Shown: piece by piece, positions 52,066 through 60,922 of the stretch
Numbering within the stretch: the stretch's first letter is position 1
How the letters are laid out: every line of letters begins with the position of its first letter
Assembly (NCBI GenBank): GCA_035548515.1
Contig: DASZSW010000016.1
Coordinates: forward strand, 1 to 64,000
DNA length: 64,000 bases
Origin: DASZQY01 sp035548515
GTDB lineage: Bacteria > Pseudomonadota > Alphaproteobacteria > Rhizobiales > Kaistiaceae
Direction: 5' to 3'
Translations under genes and position numbers: made by a program
Notes under the pieces: generated by a model
Database searches by the model: none
What the model saw: only the letters and a program-made list of their open reading frames with translations
Told to the model about the DNA's origin: nothing

Positions 52066-52703
52066 GGCTTCAGCAGCTTTGCCACGAATGCCGGCATGCC
52101 CGTCTGGCGTGCCCGCTTCAGACGCTCGGCCGCCAGGATCGACCGCACGGCCGATACGGCGCGCTCCAGGTCATCGTTGATCACGATGTAGTCGTACTCG
52201 GTCCAGTGCGCGATCTCGCTCGTCGCATTTGCCAGTCGATTGGCGATGACCTTGGGGTTGTCCTCGGCGCGCCGCTCCAGGCGCGCCTGAAGCTCACGCA
52301 TCGTCGGCGGCAGGATGAAGACGGTGACGACGTCCTCAGGCAGTGCGGCATCGAGCTGCTGCGTGCCCTGCCAGTCGATGTCGAACAACACGTCGAGACC
52401 ACGGGCGAGGGCAGCCTCTACCGCCGCTCGTGGGGTGGCGTAGAGATTGCCGTGCACCTCGGCCCATTCCAGCAGTTCGCCACCCTGGCGCATGGAGGCG
52501 AAGCGCACCGGATCGATGAAGTAGTAGTGGATGCCTTCCGCTTCGCTTGGGCGCCGCGCGCGCGTCGTCACCGAGATGGAGAGGAACAGGCGTTCCCCCT
52601 CCTCCTGCACCAGCGCCCGTGTGATCGACGATTTGCCCGCCCCCGAGGGCGAGGACAGCACCAGCATCACGCCACGGCGGGGAAGTGTGACTATTTCCGC
52701 CAT
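52062..52703 (-). CDS. gmk: Guanylate kinase
   Basis: A 213-residue kinase converting GMP to GDP. P-loop LSSPSGAGKSSITR, GMP-binding region SVTTRARRPSEAEGIHYYFI, and FDIDWQGTQQL are clear. The ATG at 52703 is two bases after the yicC stop, so the two are co-transcribed, which matches the common yicC-gmk pairing. The in-frame extension to 52802 runs through yicC in another frame and is not used. Confidence 0.96.
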   Translation of the reverse strand: MAEIVTLPRRGVMLVLSSPSGAGKSSITRALVQEEGERLFLSISVTTRARRPSEAEGIHYYFIDPVRFASMRQGGELLEWAEVHGNLYATPRAAVEAALARGLDVLFDIDWQGTQQLDAALPEDVVTVFILPPTMRELQARLERRAEDNPKVIANRLANATSEIAHWTEYDYIVINDDLERAVSAVRSILAAERLKRARQTGMPAFVAKLLKP

Positions 52704-52705
52704 TG

Positions 52706-53593
52706 TTACTCCAGGTTCTGGATCTGCTCGCGCAGCTGGTCGACCACCGCCTTGAGGTCGAGCCCGATCGCGGTCAGCGAGCGGTCGTTCGACTTCGAGC
52801 ACAGCGTGTTGACCTCGCGGTTGAATTCCTGCGCCAGGAAATCGAGCCGGCGTCCGACGGCGCCACCCTCCGCAAGCAGAGCGCGCGCGGCAGAGACGTG
52901 CGCCGCGAGGCGGTCGAGTTCCTCGCGGATGTCGGCGCGGGTGGCAAGCAGCACCGCCTCCTGGTGTAATCGGTCCGGGTCGAGTGCGGACGACGCCTCG
53001 ACCAGCGATGCGATCTGTTCGGACAGGCGCGCGCGGATTGCTTCGGGCGTGCGGGCGGGCGATGCTTCGGCGGCTGCCGTCAGCCGTTCGATCTCCGCCA
53101 GCCGGCCGGTCAGCACCACCGCAATCGCCGCACCCTCGCGGGCGCGATCCGCAACGAGGGCTGCGACAGCGGTATCGAGGTCGGCGGCGATCGCCGTCGC
53201 GAGCGTGGTGCGCGTCGCCTCGTCTTCGAGCCCTTCGACCTGCTCCAGTACGCCGCGTATCGCCAGGATGCCGTCGAGCGTCGGCGGTTGCACCGATATG
53301 CGGCGCTGGACGACCTCCATGGCCGCCGCGACTTCATCGAGCACCGCCGTGTTGACGCGGATGCGCTGGGCACCGCCCTCACTTTGCAGCGTCAGGGTCG
53401 CCTGGAGATTGCCGCGGGTGAGCGCCGCGCCGATCTTCTCGCGCGTCACAGCCTCGAGAGTCTCGAACCCCGCCGGCAGGCGCAGCCGGATATCCAGCCC
53501 CTTGCCGTTGACGCTCCTCAGCTCCCAGGTCCAGCGATAGCCGGTGCCGGCGCCGTCGGCACGGGCAAAGCCGGTCATCGAGGAAAGAGGCAT
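52706..53593 (-). CDS. yicC: YicC-family endoribonuclease-like protein
   Basis: A 295-residue YicC/YloC family protein. The N-terminus SSMTGFARADGAGTGYRWTW and LRSVNGKGLDIRLRLPAG, and the C-terminus GRRLDFLAQEFNREVNTLCS with SKSNDRSLTAIGLDLK, are diagnostic. E. coli YicC has been linked to small-RNA degradation as an RNase. It sits directly upstream of gmk. Confidence 0.94.
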   Translation of the reverse strand: MPLSSMTGFARADGAGTGYRWTWELRSVNGKGLDIRLRLPAGFETLEAVTREKIGAALTRGNLQATLTLQSEGGAQRIRVNTAVLDEVAAAMEVVQRRISVQPPTLDGILAIRGVLEQVEGLEDEATRTTLATAIAADLDTAVAALVADRAREGAAIAVVLTGRLAEIERLTAAAEASPARTPEAIRARLSEQIASLVEASSALDPDRLHQEAVLLATRADIREELDRLAAHVSAARALLAEGGAVGRRLDFLAQEFNREVNTLCSKSNDRSLTAIGLDLKAVVDQLREQIQNLE

Positions 53594-53682
53594 CGCGCGG
53601 CCCAGGTCGGAAAAAGAGAATCGGTCGGAGCGGCAGGCGCGACCGGCATCAAACCCGCCTATGCCCTAAGGTTCAAGGGCGG

Positions 53683-55092
53683 CTATTGCCCAGCCGCACC
53701 TTCCGGGTCGGGCTGTGTGTCGGTCGGCGTCAGCGCCATGGGCTGCTGGTTACCGTCCGTCTGGGCGCCAGGCAGAGGTTTCGGCTTGGGTTTAGCCGCG
53801 GGATTGGCGACGGCGGGACGCACATTCGGGACAGGCACGTTCGCCGTCGGCGCTGCCGTATTGTCGGCCGGCGCGGCTTCCTGGTTTGCGGCATCGCCCG
53901 CCGAGGCGGCTGGCGCGTCACCGGCGGCGGTCGCGGCGCCGGCGTTCGAGCTGATGTCGCGCCAGCGGCTGACGTTCTTGAGGTGCGCCTCGTACGTTTC
54001 CGCAAAGGCGTGCCCGCCGGAGCCATCGGCGACGAAGAACAGGTCGCGGGTGCGGGATGGATTGGCGACGGCCTCGAGCGAGGCGCGGCCGGGGTTGGCG
54101 ATCGGACCGGGCGGCAGGCCGGCAATGATGTAGGTGTTGTATGCCGACTGCTTCTCGAGATCGGCCCGCGAGAGGACGTATCCCGACGGCTTACCGGCGC
54201 CGCCGAACAGGCCGTAAATCACCGTCGGATCCGATTGCAGGCGCATGTTCAGGCGCAGGCGGTTGACGAACACTGCCGCGACGCGGCTCCGCTCGTCGGC
54301 AAGCGCGGTTTCCTTCTCGACGACCGAAGCCAGCACGACCAGCTCCTCCGGCGTCGACACCGGCAGGTCCTGCGCGCGCCGCGACCAGACGTCCGCCACC
54401 ACACGATCGCGCTCGCGCTGCATGCGCGTGATGATCGACTGGCGCGTGTCGCCGCGGGTGAATTTGTACGTCTCGGGGAGCAGCGAACCTTCCGGCGGCG
54501 TCTCGGTGATGTCGCCGACGAGGATATCCTCCGACTTCAGGCGATCCACGATCTGCTGGCTGGTGAGCCCTTCCGGAATCGAAATCGAGTAAAGGATGCC
54601 CTTGCCGCTGACCATCGCTTCCATGATGTCGCGCATGGAGGCGTGTGCCGGGATGAGATACTCGCCGGCTTTCAGCCCGCTCTGCTGCCGCGACAGCATC
54701 ACACCACCGACGAAAAGCCACTTGGACGAGATCACGCCGTCCTTCTGAAGTTGATCGGCGATGACGTTCAGGCTGCCGCCGCGATCCACCGTGATGGCGC
54801 GAGCCTGGTCAAGTTCGCCCGGCCGCTCGAATTGAACCTTGGCGGCAAAGATGCCGCCACCCAGCGCAACCACGCCAACGATGACGACGGTCAGCACGAA
54901 ATTCAGGAAGACGACCAGCGGATGGCGGACGGCGCGGGAACGGGCCGGCGGCGGCGGGACGGCCTCCGGTTGCAGCGCTTCCGTGGGGCTTTTCGGGGAC
55001 GAGCGGCCAAGCGACGACGACAGGCGCTTCGACAGCATCTCGGCGTCGTCAACGTATGGGTCGCGCCGGTAGTCCACCCGCAGGTCAGCCAT
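53683..55092 (-). CDS. mltG: Endolytic murein transglycosylase MltG
   Basis: A 469-residue inner-membrane enzyme that cuts nascent peptidoglycan strands and sets glycan length. A cytoplasmic N-terminus (about 58 residues) precedes one membrane segment (VVFLNFVLTVVIVGVVALGG). A LysM-like region and the YceG catalytic domain follow, with Glu259 in VVEKETALADERSRVAAVF and then RLQSDPTVIYG. The C-terminal 100 residues are Ala/Pro/Thr-rich and disordered, longer than in E. coli. It follows fabF on the same strand. Confidence 0.94.
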   Translation of the reverse strand: MADLRVDYRRDPYVDDAEMLSKRLSSSLGRSSPKSPTEALQPEAVPPPPARSRAVRHPLVVFLNFVLTVVIVGVVALGGGIFAAKVQFERPGELDQARAITVDRGGSLNVIADQLQKDGVISSKWLFVGGVMLSRQQSGLKAGEYLIPAHASMRDIMEAMVSGKGILYSISIPEGLTSQQIVDRLKSEDILVGDITETPPEGSLLPETYKFTRGDTRQSIITRMQRERDRVVADVWSRRAQDLPVSTPEELVVLASVVEKETALADERSRVAAVFVNRLRLNMRLQSDPTVIYGLFGGAGKPSGYVLSRADLEKQSAYNTYIIAGLPPGPIANPGRASLEAVANPSRTRDLFFVADGSGGHAFAETYEAHLKNVSRWRDISSNAGAATAAGDAPAASAGDAANQEAAPADNTAAPTANVPVPNVRPAVANPAAKPKPKPLPGAQTDGNQQPMALTPTDTQPDPEGAAGQ

Positions 55093-55178
55093 GCACTCGA
55101 ACTCTTTCTGCCGCTTCGCAGATTCGCCGCGCCGGCGCGGACCATACCACCGATTTTGGCGAAAACGGGAGTGTCAGT

Positions 55179-56438
55179 TCAAGCGTGGCGCCGGAAGACC
55201 AGCGAGGCGTTGGTGCCGCCAAAACCGAAGGAATTGGACAGCGCCACGTCGACTTTCCGTGGCCGGGCGGTGTGCGGGACCAGATCGATCGGCGTGACGA
55301 CCGAGGGATTGTCCAGGTTCAGCGTCGGCGGAGCGATATTGTCGCGAATCGCCAGCAGCGAGAAAATCGCCTCGACCGCGCCAGCGGCACCCAGCAGATG
55401 CCCGGTCGCCGACTTGGTCGAGGACATCGACACCTTGCCGGCGGCATTGCCGATGACACGCTCGACCGCATGCAGCTCGATTTCGTCGGCCATGGTCGAG
55501 GTGCCGTGCGCGTTGATGTAGTCGATGTCGTCGGCGCTGATGCCGGCGCGCTTCAGCGCCATGCGCATGCAGCGCTCGGCGCCATCGCCATCCTCGGCCG
55601 GCGCCGTGATGTGATACGCGTCGCCCGAAAGGCCATAACCGATCACCTCGCCGTAAATCTTGGCGCCGCGCGCCAGCGCGTGCTCGCGCTCCTCCAGCAC
55701 CACCACACCGGCGCCCTCGCCCATGACGAAACCATCGCGGTCTCTGTCATACGGACGCGAGCCTCTCTCCGGCTGGTCGTTGTAGTGCGTCGACAGCGCC
55801 TTGCAGGCGGCGAAGCCGGCGATGGCGAGACGGCCGACCGGCGACTCCGTGCCACCCGCGACCATGACATCAGCGTCACCCAGCCCGATCAGGCGGCTGG
55901 CATCACCGATGGCATGCGCGCCGGTCGAGCATGCGGTGACGACGGAATGGTTCGGTCCCTTCAGGCCGTGGCGGATCGACACTTGCCCCGAGGCAAGATT
56001 GATCAGCCGGCCGGGAATAAAAAACGGCGAGATGCGGCGAGGCCCGCGTTCCTTCAGCGTGATCGCCGCATCGTCGATGCCCTGCAGGCCACCGATGCCC
56101 GAGCCGATCAGCACGCCGGTCGCGATCTGGTCCTCGCGCGTCTGCGGATGCCAGCCGGCATCCTCCAGCGCCTCGTCCGCGGCCGCGACCGCATAGATGA
56201 TGAAGGGATCGACCTTGCGGCTTTCCTTCGGCTCCATCCAGTCGTCGGGATTGTATTTGCCCTCAGCCCTGGAGCCCTTGGGCAAGGTGCCCGCGATCTG
56301 GCACGCCAGGTCCGCAACTTCGAATTCGGTGACGCGCGACACGCCGCTCTTGCCGGCAATGGCATTGCCCCAGGCAACGTCAACGCCAACGCCCAGCGGC
56401 GTCACCATTCCGATGCCGGTGACGACCACACGTCTCAT
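55179..56438 (-). CDS. fabF: Beta-ketoacyl-ACP synthase II
   Basis: A 419-residue condensing enzyme that elongates acyl-ACP with malonyl-ACP. The Cys-His-His triad is visible: VTACSTGAHAIGDA (Cys170), YINAHGTSTMADE and SATGHLLGAAGAVEA. The N-terminus RRVVVTGIGMVTPLGVGVDV is typical. It is 72 bases after acpP in the leftward fab cluster. Confidence 0.97.
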   Translation of the reverse strand: MRRVVVTGIGMVTPLGVGVDVAWGNAIAGKSGVSRVTEFEVADLACQIAGTLPKGSRAEGKYNPDDWMEPKESRKVDPFIIYAVAAADEALEDAGWHPQTREDQIATGVLIGSGIGGLQGIDDAAITLKERGPRRISPFFIPGRLINLASGQVSIRHGLKGPNHSVVTACSTGAHAIGDASRLIGLGDADVMVAGGTESPVGRLAIAGFAACKALSTHYNDQPERGSRPYDRDRDGFVMGEGAGVVVLEEREHALARGAKIYGEVIGYGLSGDAYHITAPAEDGDGAERCMRMALKRAGISADDIDYINAHGTSTMADEIELHAVERVIGNAAGKVSMSSTKSATGHLLGAAGAVEAIFSLLAIRDNIAPPTLNLDNPSVVTPIDLVPHTARPRKVDVALSNSFGFGGTNASLVFRRHA

Positions 56439-56510
56439 GATGTCTGTTCCAAAGGGATCGTGCGATCCGGGCTCATCGCTACCAGACCGGTCCGGCTTAC
56501 CGCGCCCAGA

Positions 56511-56747
56511 TCAGGCGCTGTTCTTTTCCAGGAAGCCGATCGCGTCGCCGACCGTCAGGATCGTCTCGGCCGCATCGTCCGGGATCTCGACGCCAAACTC
56601 TTCCTCGAAGGCCATGACGAGTTCGACCGTGTCCAGGGAGTCCGCACCGAGGTCGTCGATGAAGCTCGCCCCTTCGGTCACCTTCTCGGCGTCCACGCCG
56701 AGGTGCTCGACCACGATCTTCTTTACCCGGTCACCGATATCGCTCAT
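56511..56747 (-). CDS. acpP: Acyl carrier protein
   Basis: A 78-residue acidic carrier that holds growing acyl chains on 4'-phosphopantetheine at Ser37 in GADSLDTVELVMAFEEEF. The helix-loop layout and length are standard. The 247-base gap upstream holds a candidate promoter, allowing acpP to be expressed more strongly than its neighbours. Confidence 0.98.
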   Translation of the reverse strand: MSDIGDRVKKIVVEHLGVDAEKVTEGASFIDDLGADSLDTVELVMAFEEEFGVEIPDDAAETILTVGDAIGFLEKNSA

Positions 56748-56776
56748 GTGCTGAGAATCCCATTGCCCTTCTTATG

Positions 56777-56805
56777 ATCATCAGGGAGGCGTCAGCGCCC
56801 CGCAA
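56777..56805 (-). promoter_or_regulatory. Candidate acpP promoter
   Basis: On the minus strand TTGCGG (56805-56800), a 17-base spacer, and GATGAT (56782-56777), 29 bases before the acpP start. Optimal spacing but a moderate sequence match. Confidence 0.3.
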
Positions 56806-56994
56806 GCGATCGTTTATCGGCCCTGCACAAAACCGAGGAAAGACCCAAGAATATCGGTGCAGATTCGCCGCCGTAACCGGCAGAAAGCCAAGCTTTCCCC
56901 GCGGTGTTGAGCGCCCAAGTAACACACTTTGCCAGCCATTGCCAGCCAAGCACAGCGCCCCTGCCCTGCGCGCCTGGTGGAGCAAATTTCCCTG

Positions 56995-57735
56995 TCAAAC
57001 CATGGCCATGCCGCCGTTGACGTGGATCGTCTGGCCAGTGACGTAGGCGGCTTCGTCGGAGGCCAGGTACACGACGGCGGAGGCAACTTCCTCGGGCGTA
57101 CCCAGGCGGCGGACCGGCACGCGCTCCATGATCGCGGCCTTCTGCTTCTCGTTCAGCACGTCGGTCATGGCCGAGGCGGTGAACCCGGGGGCAACGCTGT
57201 TCACCGTCACGTTGCGGCTGGCGATCTCGGCGGCGAGCGACCGCGTCATCGCCTGCAACCCCGCCTTCGACGCCGAATAGTTCGCCTGCCCCGGATTGCC
57301 GACGACGGCGACCACCGACGAGATCGAGATGATGCGGCCGCTGCGGCGGCGCATCATGCCGCGGAGTGCTGCCCGCGACAGCCGGAACGCGGCGGTGAGA
57401 TTCACGTCCAGCACCGCCTGCCAGTCCTCGTCGGACATGCGCGCGAACAGCATGTCCTTGGTCATGCCGGCGTTGTTGACGAGGATGTCGATTTCGCCGC
57501 CGAGCGCAGCCTCGGCATCCGGTATCAGCTTCTCCACCTGCTCCTTGTCGGCAAGGTTCGCCGGGACGACGAAAGCATTGGAGCCAAGATCGGCTGCAAG
57601 CTTGTCGAGGGCTTCGCGCTTCGTGCCGGAAAGGGCGACCAGCGCGCCCTGCTTGTGCAGCGCCCGCGCAATCGCGCCACCGATGGCGCCGCTTGCCCCC
57701 GTCACCAACGCCCGCTTTCCGGTCAGCTCGAACAT
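56995..57735 (-). CDS. fabG: 3-oxoacyl-ACP reductase
   Basis: A 246-residue NADPH-dependent SDR that reduces 3-oxoacyl-ACP. Glycine motif VTGASGAIGGAIARAL, NNAG motif ILVNNAGMTKDML, catalytic Tyr153 and Lys157 in ANYSASKAGLQAM, and C-terminus YVTGQTIHVNGGMAMV are all canonical. It follows fabD by 11 bases. Confidence 0.97.
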   Translation of the reverse strand: MFELTGKRALVTGASGAIGGAIARALHKQGALVALSGTKREALDKLAADLGSNAFVVPANLADKEQVEKLIPDAEAALGGEIDILVNNAGMTKDMLFARMSDEDWQAVLDVNLTAAFRLSRAALRGMMRRRSGRIISISSVVAVVGNPGQANYSASKAGLQAMTRSLAAEIASRNVTVNSVAPGFTASAMTDVLNEKQKAAIMERVPVRRLGTPEEVASAVVYLASDEAAYVTGQTIHVNGGMAMV

Positions 57736-57746
57736 CGTCCCTCTCC

Positions 57747-58688
57747 CTACGCCAGCTTCGCCACCGCGGCATCGATCTCCGCAGGTGTGCCGACTGTCAG
57801 CGTTTCGGCCCCCTCCACGATACGCTTGGCGAGCCCCGACAGCACCTTCCCCGCGCCAACCTCAACGAAGGTGTTCACGCCATTGGCGCCCAGCCATTGC
57901 ACGGACTCGCGCCAGCGCACCATGCCGGTCACCTGCTCGACGAGCCGCTTGCGGATCTCGTCCGGTTCGCCGATCGGCGCGGCCAGCACATTGGCGACAA
58001 CCGGGACCGACGGCTCGCGTATTTCCGTCGCCGCGAGCGCCATCTCCATCACCCTGGCTGCGGGCGCCATCAGCTCGCAGTGAAACGGCGCGCTCACCGG
58101 AAGCAGGATCGCGCGCTTGGCGCCTTTCGCCTTGGCGATGTCGACAGCGCGCTCCACCGCGGCCTTGTGGCCGGAGATCACGACCTGGCCGCCGCCGTTG
58201 TCGTTGGCGACCTGGCACACTTCCGTGCCCGTCGCTTCCGCTGCGACTTCACGCGCCTGTTCGAGTTCCATGCCGAGCAGCGCCGCCATCGCGCCGACGC
58301 CGAAGGGCACCGCCTGCTGCATGGCGCGGCCACGCGTGCGCAGCAGCTTCGCGGCATCGGCGACGCTCAGCGCGCCCGTCGCGGCCAGCGCGGAATATTC
58401 GCCCAGCGAATGGCCGGCGACGAAGGCGACCTTTTCCCTGATCCGCACGCCGCGCGCTTCCAGCACACGCAGCGCCGCGAGGCTCACCGCCATCAGCGCA
58501 GGCTGGGCATTTTCCGTGAGGGTAAGAGTCTCGATCGGCCCCTCGAAGATCACCTGGGACAGCTTCTCGCCCAGAGCATCATCGACCGCCTCGAACACGG
58601 CGCTGGCCTCGAAGAAGGCCTCGGCGAGCGCCTTCCCCATCCCGACGACCTGACTTCCCTGCCCCGGAAAGGTGAAGGCTACGGTCAT
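57747..58688 (-). CDS. fabD: Malonyl-CoA--ACP transacylase
   Basis: A 313-residue enzyme that loads malonyl groups onto ACP. N-terminal FTFPGQGSQVVGMGKALAEA, nucleophile Ser94 in GHSLGEYSALAATG, and the partner His in APFHCELMAP are present. It is the first gene of the leftward fab cluster and divergent from the sugar cassette (148-base gap). Confidence 0.97.
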   Translation of the reverse strand: MTVAFTFPGQGSQVVGMGKALAEAFFEASAVFEAVDDALGEKLSQVIFEGPIETLTLTENAQPALMAVSLAALRVLEARGVRIREKVAFVAGHSLGEYSALAATGALSVADAAKLLRTRGRAMQQAVPFGVGAMAALLGMELEQAREVAAEATGTEVCQVANDNGGGQVVISGHKAAVERAVDIAKAKGAKRAILLPVSAPFHCELMAPAARVMEMALAATEIREPSVPVVANVLAAPIGEPDEIRKRLVEQVTGMVRWRESVQWLGANGVNTFVEVGAGKVLSGLAKRIVEGAETLTVGTPAEIDAAVAKLA

Positions 58689-58836
58689 CCAGCGCTCCTA
58701 AACCCGGGCAGAGTCGCCCGCCAATCCCGCGGCCTTTGAGCCCGGCGGCATGGACGAAGTCAAGGAAGTCCTCCGGCAAGGCGGAAATTCGTGTGCCATT
58801 ACAAAGTGATGGCAGTCGTCTGAAATCTCTGCGAGG

Positions 58837-59352
58837 ATGGCTTGGTTGTACTGGGTTGTGGCAGTTAGCAGCGTGACCTTGGCAGACGCCGTGCGCAGTG
58901 TCGCTTCAGATCAGCCGTCTTCGGAAGTCATCTTAGGCGGGCTGGCTGATTGCCGGATGCTGCAGTTTCAGGTGCGCGGCGACTGGCGCGGGAATCTGGT
59001 CGCCGTCGAGGCGTCTCAGACGATCCCCTTCGGGATCGAGCGCGTTTATTACATCTACGGCACGAAGCAGGATGTGCGCCGAGGCGCGCATGCGCATCGC
59101 GCTCTGCAGCAGGTTCTCATCGCCGTTTCGGGACAATGCCGCGTGCTGCTCGAGGATGGCCGACAGAGCCGGCAAGTCCTCCTCGACAGTCCCGACCAAG
59201 GATTGTTTGTCGGCCCAGGAATCTGGCGCGAGCTTTTCGACTTCTCCGCTGACGCCGTGGTGCTCGTGCTGGCGAGCCAGCACTACGACGAGGCTGACTA
59301 TATCCGCGACCATCAGGCGTTCCTTCGCTGGGTTTCCGGATCGCCGACATGA
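58837..59352 (+). CDS. FdtA/QdtA-type dTDP-4-keto-6-deoxyglucose 3,4-ketoisomerase
   Basis: Up to 171 residues; the cupin core begins near residue 40 (MLQFQVRGDWRGNLVAVEAS, FGIERVYYIYGTKQDVRRGA followed by HAHRALQQVLIAVSG). The His-rich HAHRALQ motif and WRELFDF are typical of FdtA/QdtA sugar isomerases, which feed synthesis of Fuc3N or Qui3N. Family members usually begin only about 10 residues before the core, so the true start may be a GTG at 58873 or 58891 rather than the ATG at 58837. It overlaps the acyltransferase gene by four bases. Confidence 0.8.
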   Translation: MAWLYWVVAVSSVTLADAVRSVASDQPSSEVILGGLADCRMLQFQVRGDWRGNLVAVEASQTIPFGIERVYYIYGTKQDVRRGAHAHRALQQVLIAVSGQCRVLLEDGRQSRQVLLDSPDQGLFVGPGIWRELFDFSADAVVLVLASQHYDEADYIRDHQAFLRWVSGSPT

Positions 59353-59831
59353 CCATGCACTCCGGATCCGTGATCCACGCGCTGGCTGATGTGCAGTCTT
59401 CGCAGATTGGGAGCGGTACCCGCATCTGGCAGTTCGCTGTTGTGCTCACCGGCGCGCGCATCGGGGCGAACTGCAACATCTGCGCCCACACTTTCATCGA
59501 AGGCGATGTGGTCGTCGGCGACAACGTAACGATCAAGTCTGGCGTCTATCTCTGGGACGGGCTCCGCGTCGGCAACAACGTCTTCATCGGTCCGAACGCG
59601 ACCTTCACCAATGACAAGGTCCCGCGCTCAAAGCGTCGGCCTCCTGCGTTCATGCAGACACACATCGAGGACGGCGCGAGTATCGGCGCGAACGCGACGA
59701 TCCTGCCCGGCATTCGCATCGGTGCTGGAGCGATGGTCGGTGCAGGAGCAGTCGTTGTCACTGATGTGCCGGCAGGCGCGACGGTCGTGGGGAACCCGGC
59801 GCGTCCGATAGTGCCGAGGTCATCGGCGTGA
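59349..59831 (+). CDS. Hexapeptide-repeat N-acetyltransferase (FdtC/QdtC-like)
   Basis: A 160-residue left-handed beta-helix acyltransferase. Hexapeptide repeats run throughout (SSQIGSGTRIWQFAVVLTGA, IGANCNICAHTFIEGDVVVG), with the loop FTNDKVPRSKRRPPAFMQTH typical of sugar-amine N-acetyltransferases. It would acetylate the amino sugar made by the neighbouring aminotransferase, giving Fuc3NAc or Qui3NAc. It overlaps both neighbours by four bases. Confidence 0.87.
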   Translation: MTMHSGSVIHALADVQSSQIGSGTRIWQFAVVLTGARIGANCNICAHTFIEGDVVVGDNVTIKSGVYLWDGLRVGNNVFIGPNATFTNDKVPRSKRRPPAFMQTHIEDGASIGANATILPGIRIGAGAMVGAGAVVVTDVPAGATVVGNPARPIVPRSSA

Positions 59832-60922
59832 TTCCGTTCGTCGACCTGAAGCAGGATTACGCGGCTCAGAAGGAAGATATCGACGCTGCGCTTCATCGGG
59901 TGACGGAGCGCGGTTGGTACATTCTTGGCGCCGAGCTTGACGATTTCGAACGAAGGTACGCCGCCTATTGCGAGACACGGCACTGCATGGGTGTCGGTAA
60001 CGGCCTCGATGCACTCACGTTGACACTGCGCGCCATGGACATTGGCCCTGGCGACGAAGTCATCGTGCCCGCCCATACTTTTGTCGCGACCTGGCTCGCG
60101 GTGAGCCACGTTGGCGCAAAGCCCGTGCCCGTCGAGCCGGTGGCCTCAACATTCAACCTCGATCCGGATCGTCTCGAGGAGGCGATCACGCCGCGCACCA
60201 AGGCAGTGATCCCGGTGCATTTGTACGGGCAGCCCGCCGACATGGACGCCATCGTGTCGGTGGCGCGGTCGCGCGGCATCAAGGTGCTTTCCGACGGCGC
60301 GCAGGCGCACGGCGCCCGCTATCGCGGCAAGCCGGTTGCGACGTGGGGTGACGCCACGGCGTGGAGTTTCTATCCCACCAAGAATCTTGGCGCCCTCGGC
60401 GACGGCGGCGCAGTGACTACTAACGATGACGAGCTTGCCGAAAAATTGCGGAGCCTGCGCAACTACGGCTCGCGCGTAAAATATCTGAACGAGCGCATCG
60501 GCTGGAACTCGCGTCTCGATGAGATGCAAGCTGCCATCCTGGCAACCAAGCTCGCGCGCCTTGAGCAGAACAACCAACGTCGCCGGACTATCGCCGCCAC
60601 GTATCTCTCTGAGCTGAGAAATCTCACCCTCGCTTTGCCGGAAGTTCCGGAATGGGCAGTTCCCGTTTGGCACCTCTTCGTCGTGCGCCATCGGGAGCGC
60701 GACACGTTTGCTGCGAAGCTGCGCAACCTTGGTGTCGAAACCGCCATCCACTATCCGGTGCCGCCGCATCGTCAGCCCGCGTACGCGGGCATGGGATATT
60801 CTCCGGGTGCATTGCCGGTCACAGAGGCCCTCCATAAGCAGGTAGTGAGCCTGCCAATCGGTCCCCATCTGTCTGATGCGCAGGTAGCGGCAGTGATTGA
60901 TGCGGTGAAAGCCAGTGTCTGA
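59828..60922 (+). CDS. DegT/DnrJ/EryC1 family sugar aminotransferase (FdtB/QdtB-like)
   Basis: A 364-residue PLP enzyme starting at GTG 59828. The PLP-binding Lys185 lies in WSFYPTKNLGALGDGGAV; ALTLTLRAMDIGPGDEVIVP and HLYGQPADMDAI are family features, as is LNERIGWNSRLDEMQAAILA. With the isomerase and acetyltransferase it should install a 3-amino group on a dTDP-3-keto-6-deoxyhexose. It overlaps the downstream glycosyltransferase by eight bases. Confidence 0.92.
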   Translation: MIPFVDLKQDYAAQKEDIDAALHRVTERGWYILGAELDDFERRYAAYCETRHCMGVGNGLDALTLTLRAMDIGPGDEVIVPAHTFVATWLAVSHVGAKPVPVEPVASTFNLDPDRLEEAITPRTKAVIPVHLYGQPADMDAIVSVARSRGIKVLSDGAQAHGARYRGKPVATWGDATAWSFYPTKNLGALGDGGAVTTNDDELAEKLRSLRNYGSRVKYLNERIGWNSRLDEMQAAILATKLARLEQNNQRRRTIAATYLSELRNLTLALPEVPEWAVPVWHLFVVRHRERDTFAAKLRNLGVETAIHYPVPPHRQPAYAGMGYSPGALPVTEALHKQVVSLPIGPHLSDAQVAAVIDAVKASV